Origin: Acinetobacter sp. NIPH 298
GTDB taxonomy: Bacteria > Pseudomonadota > Gammaproteobacteria > Pseudomonadales > Moraxellaceae
Assembly (NCBI RefSeq): GCF_000369505.1
Contig: NZ_KB850055.1
Coordinates: 248,001 to 312,000 of the forward strand
Length of the DNA: 64,000 nt
Direction of reading: 5' to 3'
A program made the position numbers and the translations under genes. Below are positions 1-8,048 of the stretch, piece after piece (the first letter of the stretch is position 1; each line of letters opens with the position of its first letter). The notes below the pieces were generated by a model. That model saw only the letters and a program-made list of their open reading frames with translations. It searched no databases and had not been told where the DNA came from.

Positions 1-51
1 GCTGGTGAGTCTTGTCATTTTATTCTTCCATTCAGATTTCCCGAGGCTATT

Positions 52-963
52 GTGTCATCTATTTCTCAAGTTAATGCGGATGTTTTAAAAAAAGCTCAAC
101 AACGTATTCAACAAGATTTATTGACCGCATTGGCTGCATTTTCCATCCCAGAACCCTTAAAAGCAGCCGTCCATCATACGGTGATGTTAGGTGGCAAGCG
201 AGTTCGTCCTGCTTTGTGTTATGCGACTGCTTCATTGCAACCCAACTCTAATTTTGCCGCTGCTCGACGTGCGGCTGTTGCGGTAGAGCTGATTCATTGC
301 TATTCCTTGGCACATGATGATTTGCCCTGTATGGATAATGATTTATTGCGCCGTGGACAACCAACTTGTCATGTCGCTTTTGGTGAAGATACTGCCTTAT
401 TGGCGGGTGATATTTTGCAGTCGATGGCATTTGAGATTTTGGGCAGTCGTTTGTTCGATGAGCAAGGGCAGGGAGCTGATTCAACGATTGTGCTGAAACA
501 AGTCCAAATTTTAGCAACAGCCAGCTCAAGAATGGTTTGCGGACAAGTCTTAGATTTACAAGCTGAAGGTAAAAAGATCGATCAAATTGAATTAGAGAAT
601 ATTCACCGTAATAAAACAGGTGCTTTGATTCAAGCAGCGATTATGATGGGGGCTGTGACGATTTTTTCAGGTACAGATCAAGCCATCCCCAAATTACGTC
701 AGTTTGGACAAGCAATTGGTTTGGCTTTCCAAGTGCAAGACGATATTCTAGATATTACTGCAAGTACTGAAACCTTGGGTAAAACCGCAGGTAAAGATGA
801 GCAAGTTCAGAAATCGACTTATCCTGCGCTTATGGGGTTAGAACAAGCTCAAGCCTATGCCCAAACTTTACATGATCAAGCTTTTGAGGCATTAGCACAT
901 TTTGGTGATCAAGCTCGGGAGTTGTTGGAGATTTCACATTTTCTGCTTGCACGAAAAAGCTAA
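52..963 (+). CDS. ispA: Farnesyl diphosphate synthase (short-chain trans-polyprenyl synthase)
   Basis: This enzyme condenses isopentenyl diphosphate with dimethylallyl and geranyl diphosphate to make farnesyl diphosphate, the precursor for quinone side chains and undecaprenyl carriers. The first aspartate-rich motif reads HDDLPCMDND near residue 90 and the second reads QVQDDILD near residue 228; GKRVRP near residue 50 is the substrate-binding segment. The length of 303 aa is normal for IspA. The start is a GTG preceded by a GAGG Shine-Dalgarno sequence at 43-46 with a 5-nt gap. The first 51 bases of the window are too short to assign to an upstream gene. A longer-chain paralogue (ispB) occurs at 38-39 kb, and the insertion between the aspartates in this copy fits the bacterial short-chain class. 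Confidence 0.95.
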   Translation: MSSISQVNADVLKKAQQRIQQDLLTALAAFSIPEPLKAAVHHTVMLGGKRVRPALCYATASLQPNSNFAAARRAAVAVELIHCYSLAHDDLPCMDNDLLRRGQPTCHVAFGEDTALLAGDILQSMAFEILGSRLFDEQGQGADSTIVLKQVQILATASSRMVCGQVLDLQAEGKKIDQIELENIHRNKTGALIQAAIMMGAVTIFSGTDQAIPKLRQFGQAIGLAFQVQDDILDITASTETLGKTAGKDEQVQKSTYPALMGLEQAQAYAQTLHDQAFEALAHFGDQARELLEISHFLLARKS

Positions 964-1019
964 TTGTTTGTCATTTTAATGATCTTGCCGATTGAGATAA
1001 ATTGATCGAGGAGCGTCTC

Positions 1020-1388
1020 ATGAATGGAGAGCAGTTACATCAAGAGGCACTAGAGATTGCAGCACAACTTCCTTTTGCTCAGCATACCCAGCCTTTCGGA
1101 CCTGATTATGAAGTTTTTAAGATTTTAGGTAAAATCTTCTTGCTCACGGCCGAGGTGAATGGTGTCAAAATGGTCAATGTAAAATGTGATCCATATAAGA
1201 TTCTAGAATACCAAGAATTATATTCTTTTATTAAACTTGGCTATCACATGAATAAAAAACACTGGATTTCTATTGTTGCAAACGATTTACTCAGCTACGA
1301 CCTACTAACCGATTTGATTCATGATTCTTATACGCTCGTCGTGAAAAAGCTTCCACTCAAAGATCAAAAACGTTTGAAGGACCAATAA
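1020..1388 (+). CDS. MmcQ/YjbR family protein
   Basis: A small 122-aa protein of the YjbR/MmcQ fold, a family with a CyaY-like double-wing structure often annotated as DNA-binding, although its cellular role is not settled. Family signs are the N-terminal helix rich in A, E and L, the FGPDYEVFKILGKIFLL segment near residue 28, CDP near residue 55, and the HMNKKHWISI segment around residue 78 where the family has its conserved KxHWxxV motif. The start is set at the ATG at 1020 because GAGGAG lies 6 nt upstream; an in-frame TTG at 1002 would put the ribosome-binding site inside the gene. It follows ispA by 56 bp and ends at a bidirectional terminator. Confidence 0.85.
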   Translation: MNGEQLHQEALEIAAQLPFAQHTQPFGPDYEVFKILGKIFLLTAEVNGVKMVNVKCDPYKILEYQELYSFIKLGYHMNKKHWISIVANDLLSYDLLTDLIHDSYTLVVKKLPLKDQKRLKDQ

Positions 1389-1412
1389 AAAAACAGCCCG
1401 TAGGCTGTTTTT
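1389..1412. terminator. Bidirectional Rho-independent terminator
   Basis: The stem ACAGCC/GGCTGT with a CGTA loop is flanked by A7 on the left and T5 on the right. It sits between the convergent YjbR-like and SPFH genes, so it can serve both. Confidence 0.8.
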
Positions 1413-1434
1413 GAGGATATCGGTAGAGACAAGT

Positions 1435-2286
1435 TTAGTGTTTACCCATCAATCCACGAATCGTATTCAAGACGTCAGCAGGCAATACCACAGTTTTGGC
1501 GTTGCTTGATTTAGCTAACTCTTGCATTGCTTTCACATATTGTTCACCAAGCAAGTAAGCGACAGGCGTTTCTTTGTCACCAACAGCACTTGTTACCATT
1601 TCAATGGCACGTTTTGATGCTTCAGCAAGAACAACTTGTGCTTCTGCATCACGACGAGATGCTTCTAAACGACCGTCCGCTTCTAAGATCGCCGCTTGTT
1701 TCTCACCATCAGCTTTGGTTACGGTTGCACGACGTTGACGTTCAGCAGCTGCTTGAGCTTCCATTGCAGATTGCATGGTATGTGATGGTTGAATATCTTG
1801 GATCTCAACAGTTTTAAGGGTAATTCCCCAATCTGCAATATCATCAGAAATGGCTGCTTTAAGTTTTGCCTTGATCTGATCACGAGAAGACAAAGCATCA
1901 TCTAAAGCCATTTCACCAGCGATTGAACGAAGTGAAGTTTGAACCATGTTCTGAATCGCCCAAGTATAGTTCTCAATACCATAGACTGCTTTTTCAGGTG
2001 TTGTAATATTGATATATGCCACAGCATTCATCACTAAAACAGCATTGTCACGAGTAATCACTTCTTGCGACGGAATATCCAAAACAATATCTTTGGTGGT
2101 GATTTTATAAGCGACTTCGTCAATATAAGGAATAACGAAATTTAGACCAGGACGTAAAGTGGTATGGTATTTACCCAATCGTTGAACAATCCATTTGTAA
2201 CCTTGAGGAACGAGACGTACCCCTTTGAAAATGGTTGTCGCAACAAATGCTAAAAACGCAATGACAACTATAGTACCGACAGACAT
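1435..2286 (-). CDS. SPFH/stomatin-like membrane protein (slipin/QmcA type)
   Basis: A 283-aa prohibitin-homology protein with one N-terminal membrane segment (residues 3-20), then the SPFH domain beginning at VPQGYKWIVQRLGKY, and a C-terminal alanine- and glutamate-rich coiled coil around QAAAERQRRATVTKADGEKQ. Such proteins oligomerise in the membrane and are thought to organise microdomains or to chaperone membrane proteins. The gene starts 19 bp downstream of an NfeD-family gene on the same strand, the classic slipin-NfeD pair. GAGGG lies about 7 nt before the ATG. In E. coli terms it resembles QmcA/YbbK; I do not give a symbol because the family contains several close types. Confidence 0.9.
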   Translation of the reverse strand: MSVGTIVVIAFLAFVATTIFKGVRLVPQGYKWIVQRLGKYHTTLRPGLNFVIPYIDEVAYKITTKDIVLDIPSQEVITRDNAVLVMNAVAYINITTPEKAVYGIENYTWAIQNMVQTSLRSIAGEMALDDALSSRDQIKAKLKAAISDDIADWGITLKTVEIQDIQPSHTMQSAMEAQAAAERQRRATVTKADGEKQAAILEADGRLEASRRDAEAQVVLAEASKRAIEMVTSAVGDKETPVAYLLGEQYVKAMQELAKSSNAKTVVLPADVLNTIRGLMGKH

Positions 2287-2305
2287 TTGAAACCCTCTTT
2301 TTTGT

Positions 2306-2767
2306 TTATGAAGTGCAATGTGGTTGGACGACTAAATCATTGCCCAAAATATCAATAACGCGAACGCGATCGCCTACTTTTACTGGTGTCGTACAGCGAC
2401 AATGCCATTCATCAGAACCCAATACAGGGAGTGAAAAGCGGACTAAAATTTGTTCGTGCTCAAGCCCAGTTTGGATGACCATCCCAACTTGCCCGATAGT
2501 CGCTTCACGAGATAGTCCTGCTTTGGTTTTATCTATTGAAAGTGGCTTGATAAATTTGAACCAAAGAATGGTGCATAAAATAGATAAAATGCCCCAAGTA
2601 ATGACCTGCGTTGGAAAGCCCATCATCGGGAAAAGCCACAATAAAATGCAGACCATGACTGCTGCGATGCCGAACCATAAAGCGGCGAATGCAGGTATGA
2701 TCAATTCTGAAAGAATCAGTAAAATCCCTAATACAAACCAGTGCCAAGGTTCAACTACAAACTCCAT
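2306..2767 (-). CDS. NfeD family membrane protein
   Basis: A 153-aa short-form NfeD protein (YbbJ-like). The N-terminal half has three or four hydrophobic segments (about residues 10-30, 32-50 and 55-75). The C-terminal half is a soluble OB-fold: the segment from GLSREATIGQVGMVIQTGL to DRVRVIDILGNDLVVQP carries the glycine and valine pattern of NfeDC domains. It lacks the N-terminal serine protease domain of long NfeD proteins. It lies immediately upstream of, and presumably operonic with, the SPFH gene; pairs like this are thought to act together in membrane quality control. A perfect 17-bp inverted repeat lies 21 bp upstream of its start. Confidence 0.9.
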   Translation of the reverse strand: MEFVVEPWHWFVLGILLILSELIIPAFAALWFGIAAVMVCILLWLFPMMGFPTQVITWGILSILCTILWFKFIKPLSIDKTKAGLSREATIGQVGMVIQTGLEHEQILVRFSLPVLGSDEWHCRCTTPVKVGDRVRVIDILGNDLVVQPHCTS

Positions 2768-2787
2768 AGATTTGCTCGCATTATTAA

Positions 2788-2823
2788 AGTATTGGAGGTG
2801 AATAAATATTCACCTCCAATACT
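2788..2823. repeat. Perfect 17-bp inverted repeat between the patatin-like and nfeD genes
   Basis: The arm AGTATTGGAGGTGAATA (2788-2804) is followed by AA and its exact complement (2807-2823). On the minus strand it lies 43 nt past the stop of the patatin-like gene and 21 nt before the nfeD start. It may be a terminator, although the following TTTAATAATG is a poor T-tract, or an operator or leader hairpin for nfeD. Confidence 0.7.
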
Positions 2824-2865
2824 CTAGCAGATCATTATCTTTATGAATATAAAAAGATTGTTTTT

Positions 2866-3783
2866 TTAGAATTTAGGCGCTGGAGCAGGCTTTAATGCAG
2901 CAGGTGACTTCTTAAAAGCAGTGATTGCATTTTGAATGGTGACGATCTTCGCTTGAGCGGCTTTCTCGCCTTCTAGGATGGCTTGATTACTCGATTTTAG
3001 ATCAAGCACACCTAAATGTCCTACTTTGGGTTGAATGACCACAGTCGCTTGTCTGAGTTCTTCATTAATACTGTGTTGCCCCATAATATTAATGGTCTGA
3101 TCTAACAGCCCCCACATGCTCAAAGGCTTATCACCCGTTGGGCGAGCAGAAATATCGACTGCAATCACAATATCAGCACCCATATCTTTTGCTGTTTTAA
3201 CAGGGATTGGGCTGACTAAACCACCATCAACATATTTGGTGTTGCCGATGAGCGCAGGTACAAATACGTTTGGAATACTACAAGAGGCACGTACAGCCTG
3301 ACCCGCATTGCCTTTGATAAATTCAGCTTTTTTACCATTATCTAAGCGTGTTGCAACGGCTGCGAAACGGATTGGAAACTTCTCAATCGGTTTGTTGCCA
3401 ATTTGTGTGTTGACGTAATTCTGTAGCTTCTGACCTAGAACGAATCCTTGGCTATTAAGGGTTAAGTCGCGGATATCAGACTCTTGCAGTTTGAGTGCAA
3501 GATTTTGCATTTGATAAGGCGTTTGTCCACTGGCATAAATACTACCAACAAAGCTACCAGCACTGGTTCCCGTCACAATTTTGGGTTTAATCCCATGTGA
3601 CTCCAGTACTTTAATTACACCTATATGGGCAAAGCCTTTCGCACCACCGCCACCCAAAGCGATCGCAATGACAGGCTCACGCGCTTGAATCGTTGGAGTA
3701 GGGACAGTTTTTTTTGCAGTGGGATCACAGCCAAATAATGTGAAGCTAACAAGTGCCAAACAAGACAGTCGAGCAATATTCAT
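2866..3783 (-). CDS. Patatin-like phospholipase, predicted lipoprotein
   Basis: A patatin-like serine hydrolase of the RssA/YchK group. The oxyanion motif GGGGAKGFAHIGV, the nucleophile elbow GTSAG and the dyad motif DGG (in KYVDGGLVSPIP) are all present, so the catalytic Ser-Asp pair is intact. The reading frame opens upstream at 3819, but the ATG at 3783 (MNIARLSCLALV) yields a clean lipoprotein signal ending in the lipobox LFGC, so I place the start there. The product (305 aa) is therefore probably tethered to a membrane facing the periplasm; its lipid substrate cannot be told from sequence. The lysophospholipid acyltransferase gene immediately upstream on the same strand suggests a phospholipid turnover pair. 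Confidence 0.88.
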   Translation of the reverse strand: MNIARLSCLALVSFTLFGCDPTAKKTVPTPTIQAREPVIAIALGGGGAKGFAHIGVIKVLESHGIKPKIVTGTSAGSFVGSIYASGQTPYQMQNLALKLQESDIRDLTLNSQGFVLGQKLQNYVNTQIGNKPIEKFPIRFAAVATRLDNGKKAEFIKGNAGQAVRASCSIPNVFVPALIGNTKYVDGGLVSPIPVKTAKDMGADIVIAVDISARPTGDKPLSMWGLLDQTINIMGQHSINEELRQATVVIQPKVGHLGVLDLKSSNQAILEGEKAAQAKIVTIQNAITAFKKSPAALKPAPAPKF

Positions 3784-3845
3784 ATCGAGTGTAGATAAAT
3801 TAACCAATTGGAAGGGCACATCAGATCAGATTTGCCCTTTTTTTT

Positions 3846-4472
3846 CTAGTTTTTTTTCACAAGTTTTTGTAATGGCTCGGCCAGCCATTCTGGATTCTTT
3901 GGAGAGAAGTGACCAACATAGCGTTGTATGATTTGCTCAAGATCTTGCTGATAACGTCCTGTTGGTGTGAAAGCACCTAAGCTATAAATAGTTTTGTGAT
4001 CATAATCAAAGGCAAACATGACGATCGGGATACTAGCCGCATGTGCAATATGATAAAAACCACTTTTCATTTTCTCCGCTTTTTTCCGTGTGCCTTCTGG
4101 CGCCATCCCGACCCATATTCTGTCGTATTGTTGAATAGTCGCAACCACTTGCTCAGTCAGACCGTGGGCAGTGTCACGATGTACAGGCACTAGTCCAGCC
4201 CATTTGAGAAAAGCTTTAAAGGGCGGTTTAAATAAAGTATCTTTGCCTAAAACAGTGACTTTTAAACCTAGACCGCCGATGGCTAGAAAACCATACCATC
4301 CATCAATATTCGAGGTATGTGGTGAGATAATCGCAACGGCTTTGGGGAGATTGGGGATTTCGCCTATGATCTTCCAGCCTTGGCGAAGAAAAAGTTTTTT
4401 ACATAAGGCACGACTAGACGCGGTTCCGCGTTGTGGAACGAGTGGTGGTAAATCAGGAAAATGTTGTGGCAT
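3846..4472 (-). CDS. Lysophospholipid acyltransferase family protein (PlsC-like)
   Basis: A 208-aa LPLAT-fold acyltransferase. It carries the catalytic HX4D motif (HTSNID, near residue 51), the substrate-phosphate motif APEGTRKK (near residue 124), and a hydrophobic segment (YGFLAIGGLGLKVTVLG) between them. This shorter soluble or peripheral form resembles the group of 1-acyl-glycerol-3-phosphate acyltransferase-like proteins rather than canonical PlsC of about 245 aa. Its gene lies just upstream of the patatin-like lipoprotein gene on the same strand, with a 62-bp gap, which suggests linked roles in phospholipid remodelling. The acyl donor and acceptor are not predictable here. Confidence 0.87.
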   Translation of the reverse strand: MPQHFPDLPPLVPQRGTASSRALCKKLFLRQGWKIIGEIPNLPKAVAIISPHTSNIDGWYGFLAIGGLGLKVTVLGKDTLFKPPFKAFLKWAGLVPVHRDTAHGLTEQVVATIQQYDRIWVGMAPEGTRKKAEKMKSGFYHIAHAASIPIVMFAFDYDHKTIYSLGAFTPTGRYQQDLEQIIQRYVGHFSPKNPEWLAEPLQKLVKKN

Positions 4473-4616
4473 AAATGAAGATATATAATGACAACTTATT
4501 TTATGTTAAACGCTGATTAAATCGGCTGCATTGGCAAAAAATAAGATTTTATTGTCACCATGCTGGAAGAATTAGATACTTAGGCGCGCTGATTGATCTC
4601 TAAAGGAATGCAAATA

Positions 4617-5891
4617 ATGCCGAATATGCGGCAGGTTTATGTCCTGTTATTTTCTTTATATTGGGCACAGGGATTACCTGTTGGCTTTATGACGCATGCT
4701 TTGCCTGTGATTTTAAGAGCACAAGGGGTGTCATTGGCACATATTGGCGGTTTTGGTCTGTTGATGTTGCCTTGGGCGATTAAAATTTTTTGGGCACCCT
4801 TTGTTGATCGAATCGGATTGTCGCGCTTAGGGCAGTACCGCAGTTGGATCATCCCAACGCAATTATGCAGTGTGATTATCCTAATTATCCTTTCATTTTT
4901 CCCGATCCAAAGCTTGGATCAACAGAGTTATTTACTCATTTTCTTTGCATTACTCTTTCTAATGAATCTAACGGGTGCAACCCAAGATATTGCAACAGAT
5001 GCGTTGGCTGTAAATTTACTAAAAAGTGATCAGCAACATTGGGGCAACACTTTTCAAGTGATCGGTTCGCGACTTGGTTTTATTGTGGGTGGTGGGGCCG
5101 TGCTTTGGGGCTTAGACTGGCTACACTGGCAAGCGACTTTTTTGACATTGGCTGGATTGGTTTTTTTGAAAACGCTGCCTGTTTTGTTTTTTCAAGAACC
5201 AATACATTCCAGCAAACAAAATAACCCTGAAGCAGTTGCAACTCCGGTTATTCAAGCCATTAAAAACTATTTGAATTATTTTAAATCATCCGCAGAGTTA
5301 AAAGCATGGTTGATTATTTTAGTGAGCTTTAAAGTTGCAGATGGTTTATCTGGGCCATTATTAAAACCCTTAATGGTTGATATGGGTTTAAGCTTTTCGC
5401 AGATTGGGGTTTACATCACCATGTTTGGTGCTGTTGCGGCACTCATCGGAGCAGGGCTTGCAGGTGTATTACTTCGATCTGTTTCCAGACCCTCAGCCTT
5501 GATTTTTTTCTCAGTTTTAAAAATCAGTAGTTTAATCGGTTATGTGTTTTTAGCATTTGCCTATGAACAGCAATATCAGCTTAGCCCTGTGTGGTTATAT
5601 GCAGTCAATGCATTTGAAGATGCCTGTTCTGCGATGCTGCTGGTGGTGATGTTGACTTTGATTATGCAATACAGTCGCAAAGCATTTGCAGGAACAGATT
5701 TTACTTTTCAGGTGTCGATTATGGCGACAGTAAGCGGCTCACTGTACATGGTCAGTGGTGTACTGGGGGATTTATTTGGTTATTACCATTATTTGATTAT
5801 TATTGTGATTGTTAGTGTATTTACATTAATGCCGATTTACTTGTGGAAAAAAATAGTTTTACATAAAAATAATCATAAGTATTTGAAATAA
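4617..5891 (+). CDS. AmpG-like MFS permease
   Basis: A 424-aa major facilitator superfamily transporter with 12 predicted membrane helices. The N-terminal YWAQGLPVGFMTHALPVILRA and the TGATQDIATDALAVNLL segment are typical of the AmpG/PAT-MFS branch, which imports GlcNAc-anhydromuropeptides for cell-wall recycling and, in other members, acetyl-CoA. The first helix pair is followed by the loop WAPFVDRIGLSRLGQYRSWI, the MFS A-like motif. TTG (4593) and ATG (4608) starts exist upstream, but AAAGGA at 4602-4607 is correctly spaced (9 nt) only for the ATG at 4617. The gene is monocistronic; its upstream neighbours run the other way. Substrate assignment to muropeptides is by family only. Confidence 0.85.
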   Translation: MPNMRQVYVLLFSLYWAQGLPVGFMTHALPVILRAQGVSLAHIGGFGLLMLPWAIKIFWAPFVDRIGLSRLGQYRSWIIPTQLCSVIILIILSFFPIQSLDQQSYLLIFFALLFLMNLTGATQDIATDALAVNLLKSDQQHWGNTFQVIGSRLGFIVGGGAVLWGLDWLHWQATFLTLAGLVFLKTLPVLFFQEPIHSSKQNNPEAVATPVIQAIKNYLNYFKSSAELKAWLIILVSFKVADGLSGPLLKPLMVDMGLSFSQIGVYITMFGAVAALIGAGLAGVLLRSVSRPSALIFFSVLKISSLIGYVFLAFAYEQQYQLSPVWLYAVNAFEDACSAMLLVVMLTLIMQYSRKAFAGTDFTFQVSIMATVSGSLYMVSGVLGDLFGYYHYLIIIVIVSVFTLMPIYLWKKIVLHKNNHKYLK

Positions 5892-5990
5892 AATATTTTA
5901 ATGTTGATGGTGACTCATTTTTATATTTTGGATATGCTTTTTAAGCATGCTGTGAAGTGTATGTTTTAGCCATTTAAATACAAGTTTAAT

Positions 5991-6260
5991 TAGGGTCTGT
6001 TGACATTTCAGCCATGCATTGCGTTATAGGCAAAAACGACTCAAACAAGGCATGAAACGCAGGCAATGGCGATCCCCTTGTCAAGTTTCGTAACGAAGTT
6101 TGGGGAAGTTTTAGCCATAACCCTATGGGACAGGGACATTTTTTGCTGTTACTACGTTATGTCTTTCTCATTTAGAATGACTAAATTTCGAAAAACATGC
6201 CTTGTACCATCTAAAAAATGTCCACTGTCGCAAGCATCTGTGAAATGTCAACAGACCCTA
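5991..6260. mobile_element. MITE-like element with 20-bp perfect terminal inverted repeats
   Basis: TAGGGTCTGTTGACATTTCA at 5991-6010 is exactly complementary to 6241-6260. The two arms bound 270 bp that contain no plausible transposase. The outermost TA on each side could be a TA target duplication, which would leave 18-bp repeats beginning GGGTCTGTTG. An internal small dyad (TTCGTAACGAA near 6088) and an uninterrupted 71-codon frame (6066-6281) are present, but the frame runs through the right repeat and looks non-coding. The element sits between ampG-like and dcaP-like genes. Non-autonomous status is inferred from size. Confidence 0.75.
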
Positions 6261-6596
6261 CACATAACTTATGTGAATTAGGAATAAAAAAAACAAAAGG
6301 AGTGGTGTAGCTACAATTAGTAAAATCATGTGAATAGCTAAGTAAATTTACAAGACCTCATCGCCCTTGGGTATTAGCCTAAAGTCTAAATAAGAATAAT
6401 GAAATAATTTTTTAATCGTTCTGTAAGATAAAGGTGCTGTGTAGGATTTGTTACTCAAAGAAGTAAGGGTAGAAACTTAGTAACCAAATCCATGCAACTC
6501 AATACTTTGGAAGACAGTTGGTTCTTCAGTTCTTAGGAATAGTGCAGATCAACTTAGCATGGATAGGCAATATAAAATATAGATTAGGAGTTTTTG
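6261..6596. other. 336-bp upstream region of the DcaP-like porin gene
   Basis: No open frame of note. AT-rich sequence leads up to the AGGAG ribosome-binding site at 6586-6590. Porin genes often have long 5' leaders, but I see no clear promoter or riboswitch here. Confidence 0.5.
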
Positions 6597-7892
6597 ATGG
6601 AACTATTTTTTAATGATAAATCATTTGTAATTAAAGGCTTAGCGCTTACGGTCACCGCTTTGATGATGAGTGGAGCACATGCGGCAGCTTCGGATAAAGA
6701 AGAAATTCAAAAGCTTCGTCAAGAAGTTGAAGCATTAAAAGCTTTAGTTCAAGAACAACGACAAGTGCAGCAACAGCAGCAACAAGTACAGCAACAAGTA
6801 CAGCAACAACAGCAAGTACAGTTAGCTGAAGTTAAAACACAACCTCAAGCAACTGCACCCGTTTCTCCATTAGCTTCGTTAAAATCTAAGACAGGTGCTG
6901 ATGTGAGCCTATATGGTTTTGTTCGGGGAGATGCGAACTACATAATTGAAGGTGCAGACGATGATTTTAATGCTGTAAGTAAGTCAACTGGCGAAACGAA
7001 AGATAAATTACGAGCCACAGCCAAAACAACGCGTCTTGGTTTAGATTTTACCACGCCAGTTGGTGATGCGAAGGTTGGGGGGAAGGTTGAAGTAGACTTC
7101 GCGGGCACCAATGAAGCATTACGTATCCGCCATGCATACTTAACTTATAACAACTGGCTTTTTGGTCAAACGACTTCTAACTTCTTGTCGAGCCACGCAC
7201 CTGAAATGATTGACTTCTCCACCAACATTGGTGGTGGTACAAAGCGTCTTCCGCAAGTACGTTATAACTACAAATTGAGCCCGACTACACAATTACTTGT
7301 TTCAGCAGAAGAAGGCGATAGCTCAGCAACTGATGATAAAGTTAAGTATAGATTACCTGTGTTGACTGCTAAAGTGACGCAAGCTTATGCAGAAGGTAAA
7401 GGTTCTGCTTCAGCGCGGGCTTTAGTTGAAAACTATAAATCAGAAAATGCGGGTGATGATAAAACTGGTTGGGGGATTGCTGTAGGTACCGACTTTAAAG
7501 TTGCTGACCCGTTGAAGCTTTTTGCTGATGCCTCTTATGTCGTGGGTAATAGTAGTTATCTATATGGTAGCAACACTGCTTATACAGTAGTGAATAATGA
7601 TATTGAGCAGAATGAAGTAATCGCAGTGCAGGTAGGTGGAACCTATAAGATTTTACCGAACTTGCGTTCGACTTTAGCATACGGTGCTCACTTCGCCGAT
7701 GATGGTACAGACTATGCCAAAGCCAATGCTACCGCCAATGAAAAAGTCCAACAAGCTTGGATCAACTTTATCTATACGCCAGTAAAACCTATTGATATGG
7801 GGGTAGAGTATATCAATGGTAAACGTGAAACTTTCGATGGCAAGTCTTATAAAGATAATCGTGTTGGCTTGATGGCTAAATACAGCTTCTAA
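6597..7892 (+). CDS. DcaP-like outer-membrane porin
   Basis: An outer-membrane channel of the Acinetobacter DcaP-like family; the characterised members are trimeric porins for negatively charged and dicarboxylic substrates. After a signal peptide ending in GAHAAAS (about residues 1-31) comes a coiled-coil stretch (KLRQEVEALKALVQEQ) and a strikingly glutamine-rich run of VQQQ-type repeats at residues 58-75, then a proline-rich linker (about residues 80-95). The beta-barrel begins at ADVSLYGFVRGDANY and ends in KYSF with the expected C-terminal aromatic residue. The start is the ATG at 6597 with AGGAG six bases upstream; the TTG at 6594 is too close. A strong hairpin terminator follows. The N-terminal coiled coil is a hallmark of this family and probably forms a periplasmic stalk. 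Confidence 0.9.
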   Translation: MELFFNDKSFVIKGLALTVTALMMSGAHAAASDKEEIQKLRQEVEALKALVQEQRQVQQQQQQVQQQVQQQQQVQLAEVKTQPQATAPVSPLASLKSKTGADVSLYGFVRGDANYIIEGADDDFNAVSKSTGETKDKLRATAKTTRLGLDFTTPVGDAKVGGKVEVDFAGTNEALRIRHAYLTYNNWLFGQTTSNFLSSHAPEMIDFSTNIGGGTKRLPQVRYNYKLSPTTQLLVSAEEGDSSATDDKVKYRLPVLTAKVTQAYAEGKGSASARALVENYKSENAGDDKTGWGIAVGTDFKVADPLKLFADASYVVGNSSYLYGSNTAYTVVNNDIEQNEVIAVQVGGTYKILPNLRSTLAYGAHFADDGTDYAKANATANEKVQQAWINFIYTPVKPIDMGVEYINGKRETFDGKSYKDNRVGLMAKYSF

Positions 7893-7914
7893 AATTGATC
7901 AAAACTTAAGTTAT

Positions 7915-7949
7915 AAAAAGTCGAGGTTAACTTTAACCTCGACTTTTTT
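7915..7949 (+). terminator. Rho-independent terminator of the porin gene
   Basis: The stem AAGTCGAGGTTAA/TTAACCTCGACTT with a 2-nt loop is followed by T6. It lies 22 bp after the porin stop codon. Confidence 0.9.
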
Positions 7950-7983
7950 GTTTATATAAAAAGCCACCAGTTTCGTAGAGAGC

Positions 7984-8020
7984 TTTAAGTCATTTTTAAG
8001 TTTCTTAAATTATATTTAAA
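7984..8020 (+). promoter_or_regulatory. Two tandem PmrA-box-like direct repeats upstream of pmrC
   Basis: TTTAAG at 7984-7989 and 7995-8000 are 11 bp apart (N5 spacer). A second pair, CTTAAA at 8004-8009 and TTTAAA at 8015-8020, has the same 11-bp period. Both pairs fit the HTTAAD-N5-HTTAAD PmrA box. The sites lie 29-65 bp before pmrC, which heads the operon encoding PmrA itself, so autoregulation is expected. This is a pattern match, not a demonstrated site. Confidence 0.72.
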
Positions 8021-8048
8021 CAGCTTAGAAATCGAATTTTACAATGTG

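Noticed and set aside
2313-2801. 162-codon open frame on the plus strand over nfeD
   Set aside because: It is antisense to a clear NfeD gene, has no family match and no proper start site; a shadow frame.
3812-3845. Hairpin AAGGGCA/TGCCCTT followed by T8 on the plus strand
   Set aside because: No plus-strand gene ends there and the minus strand, which carries the genes, has no T-tract, so I did not call it a terminator.
6066-6281. 71-codon frame in the MITE-like element
   Set aside because: It runs through the right terminal repeat, resembles no transposase and has no ribosome-binding site.
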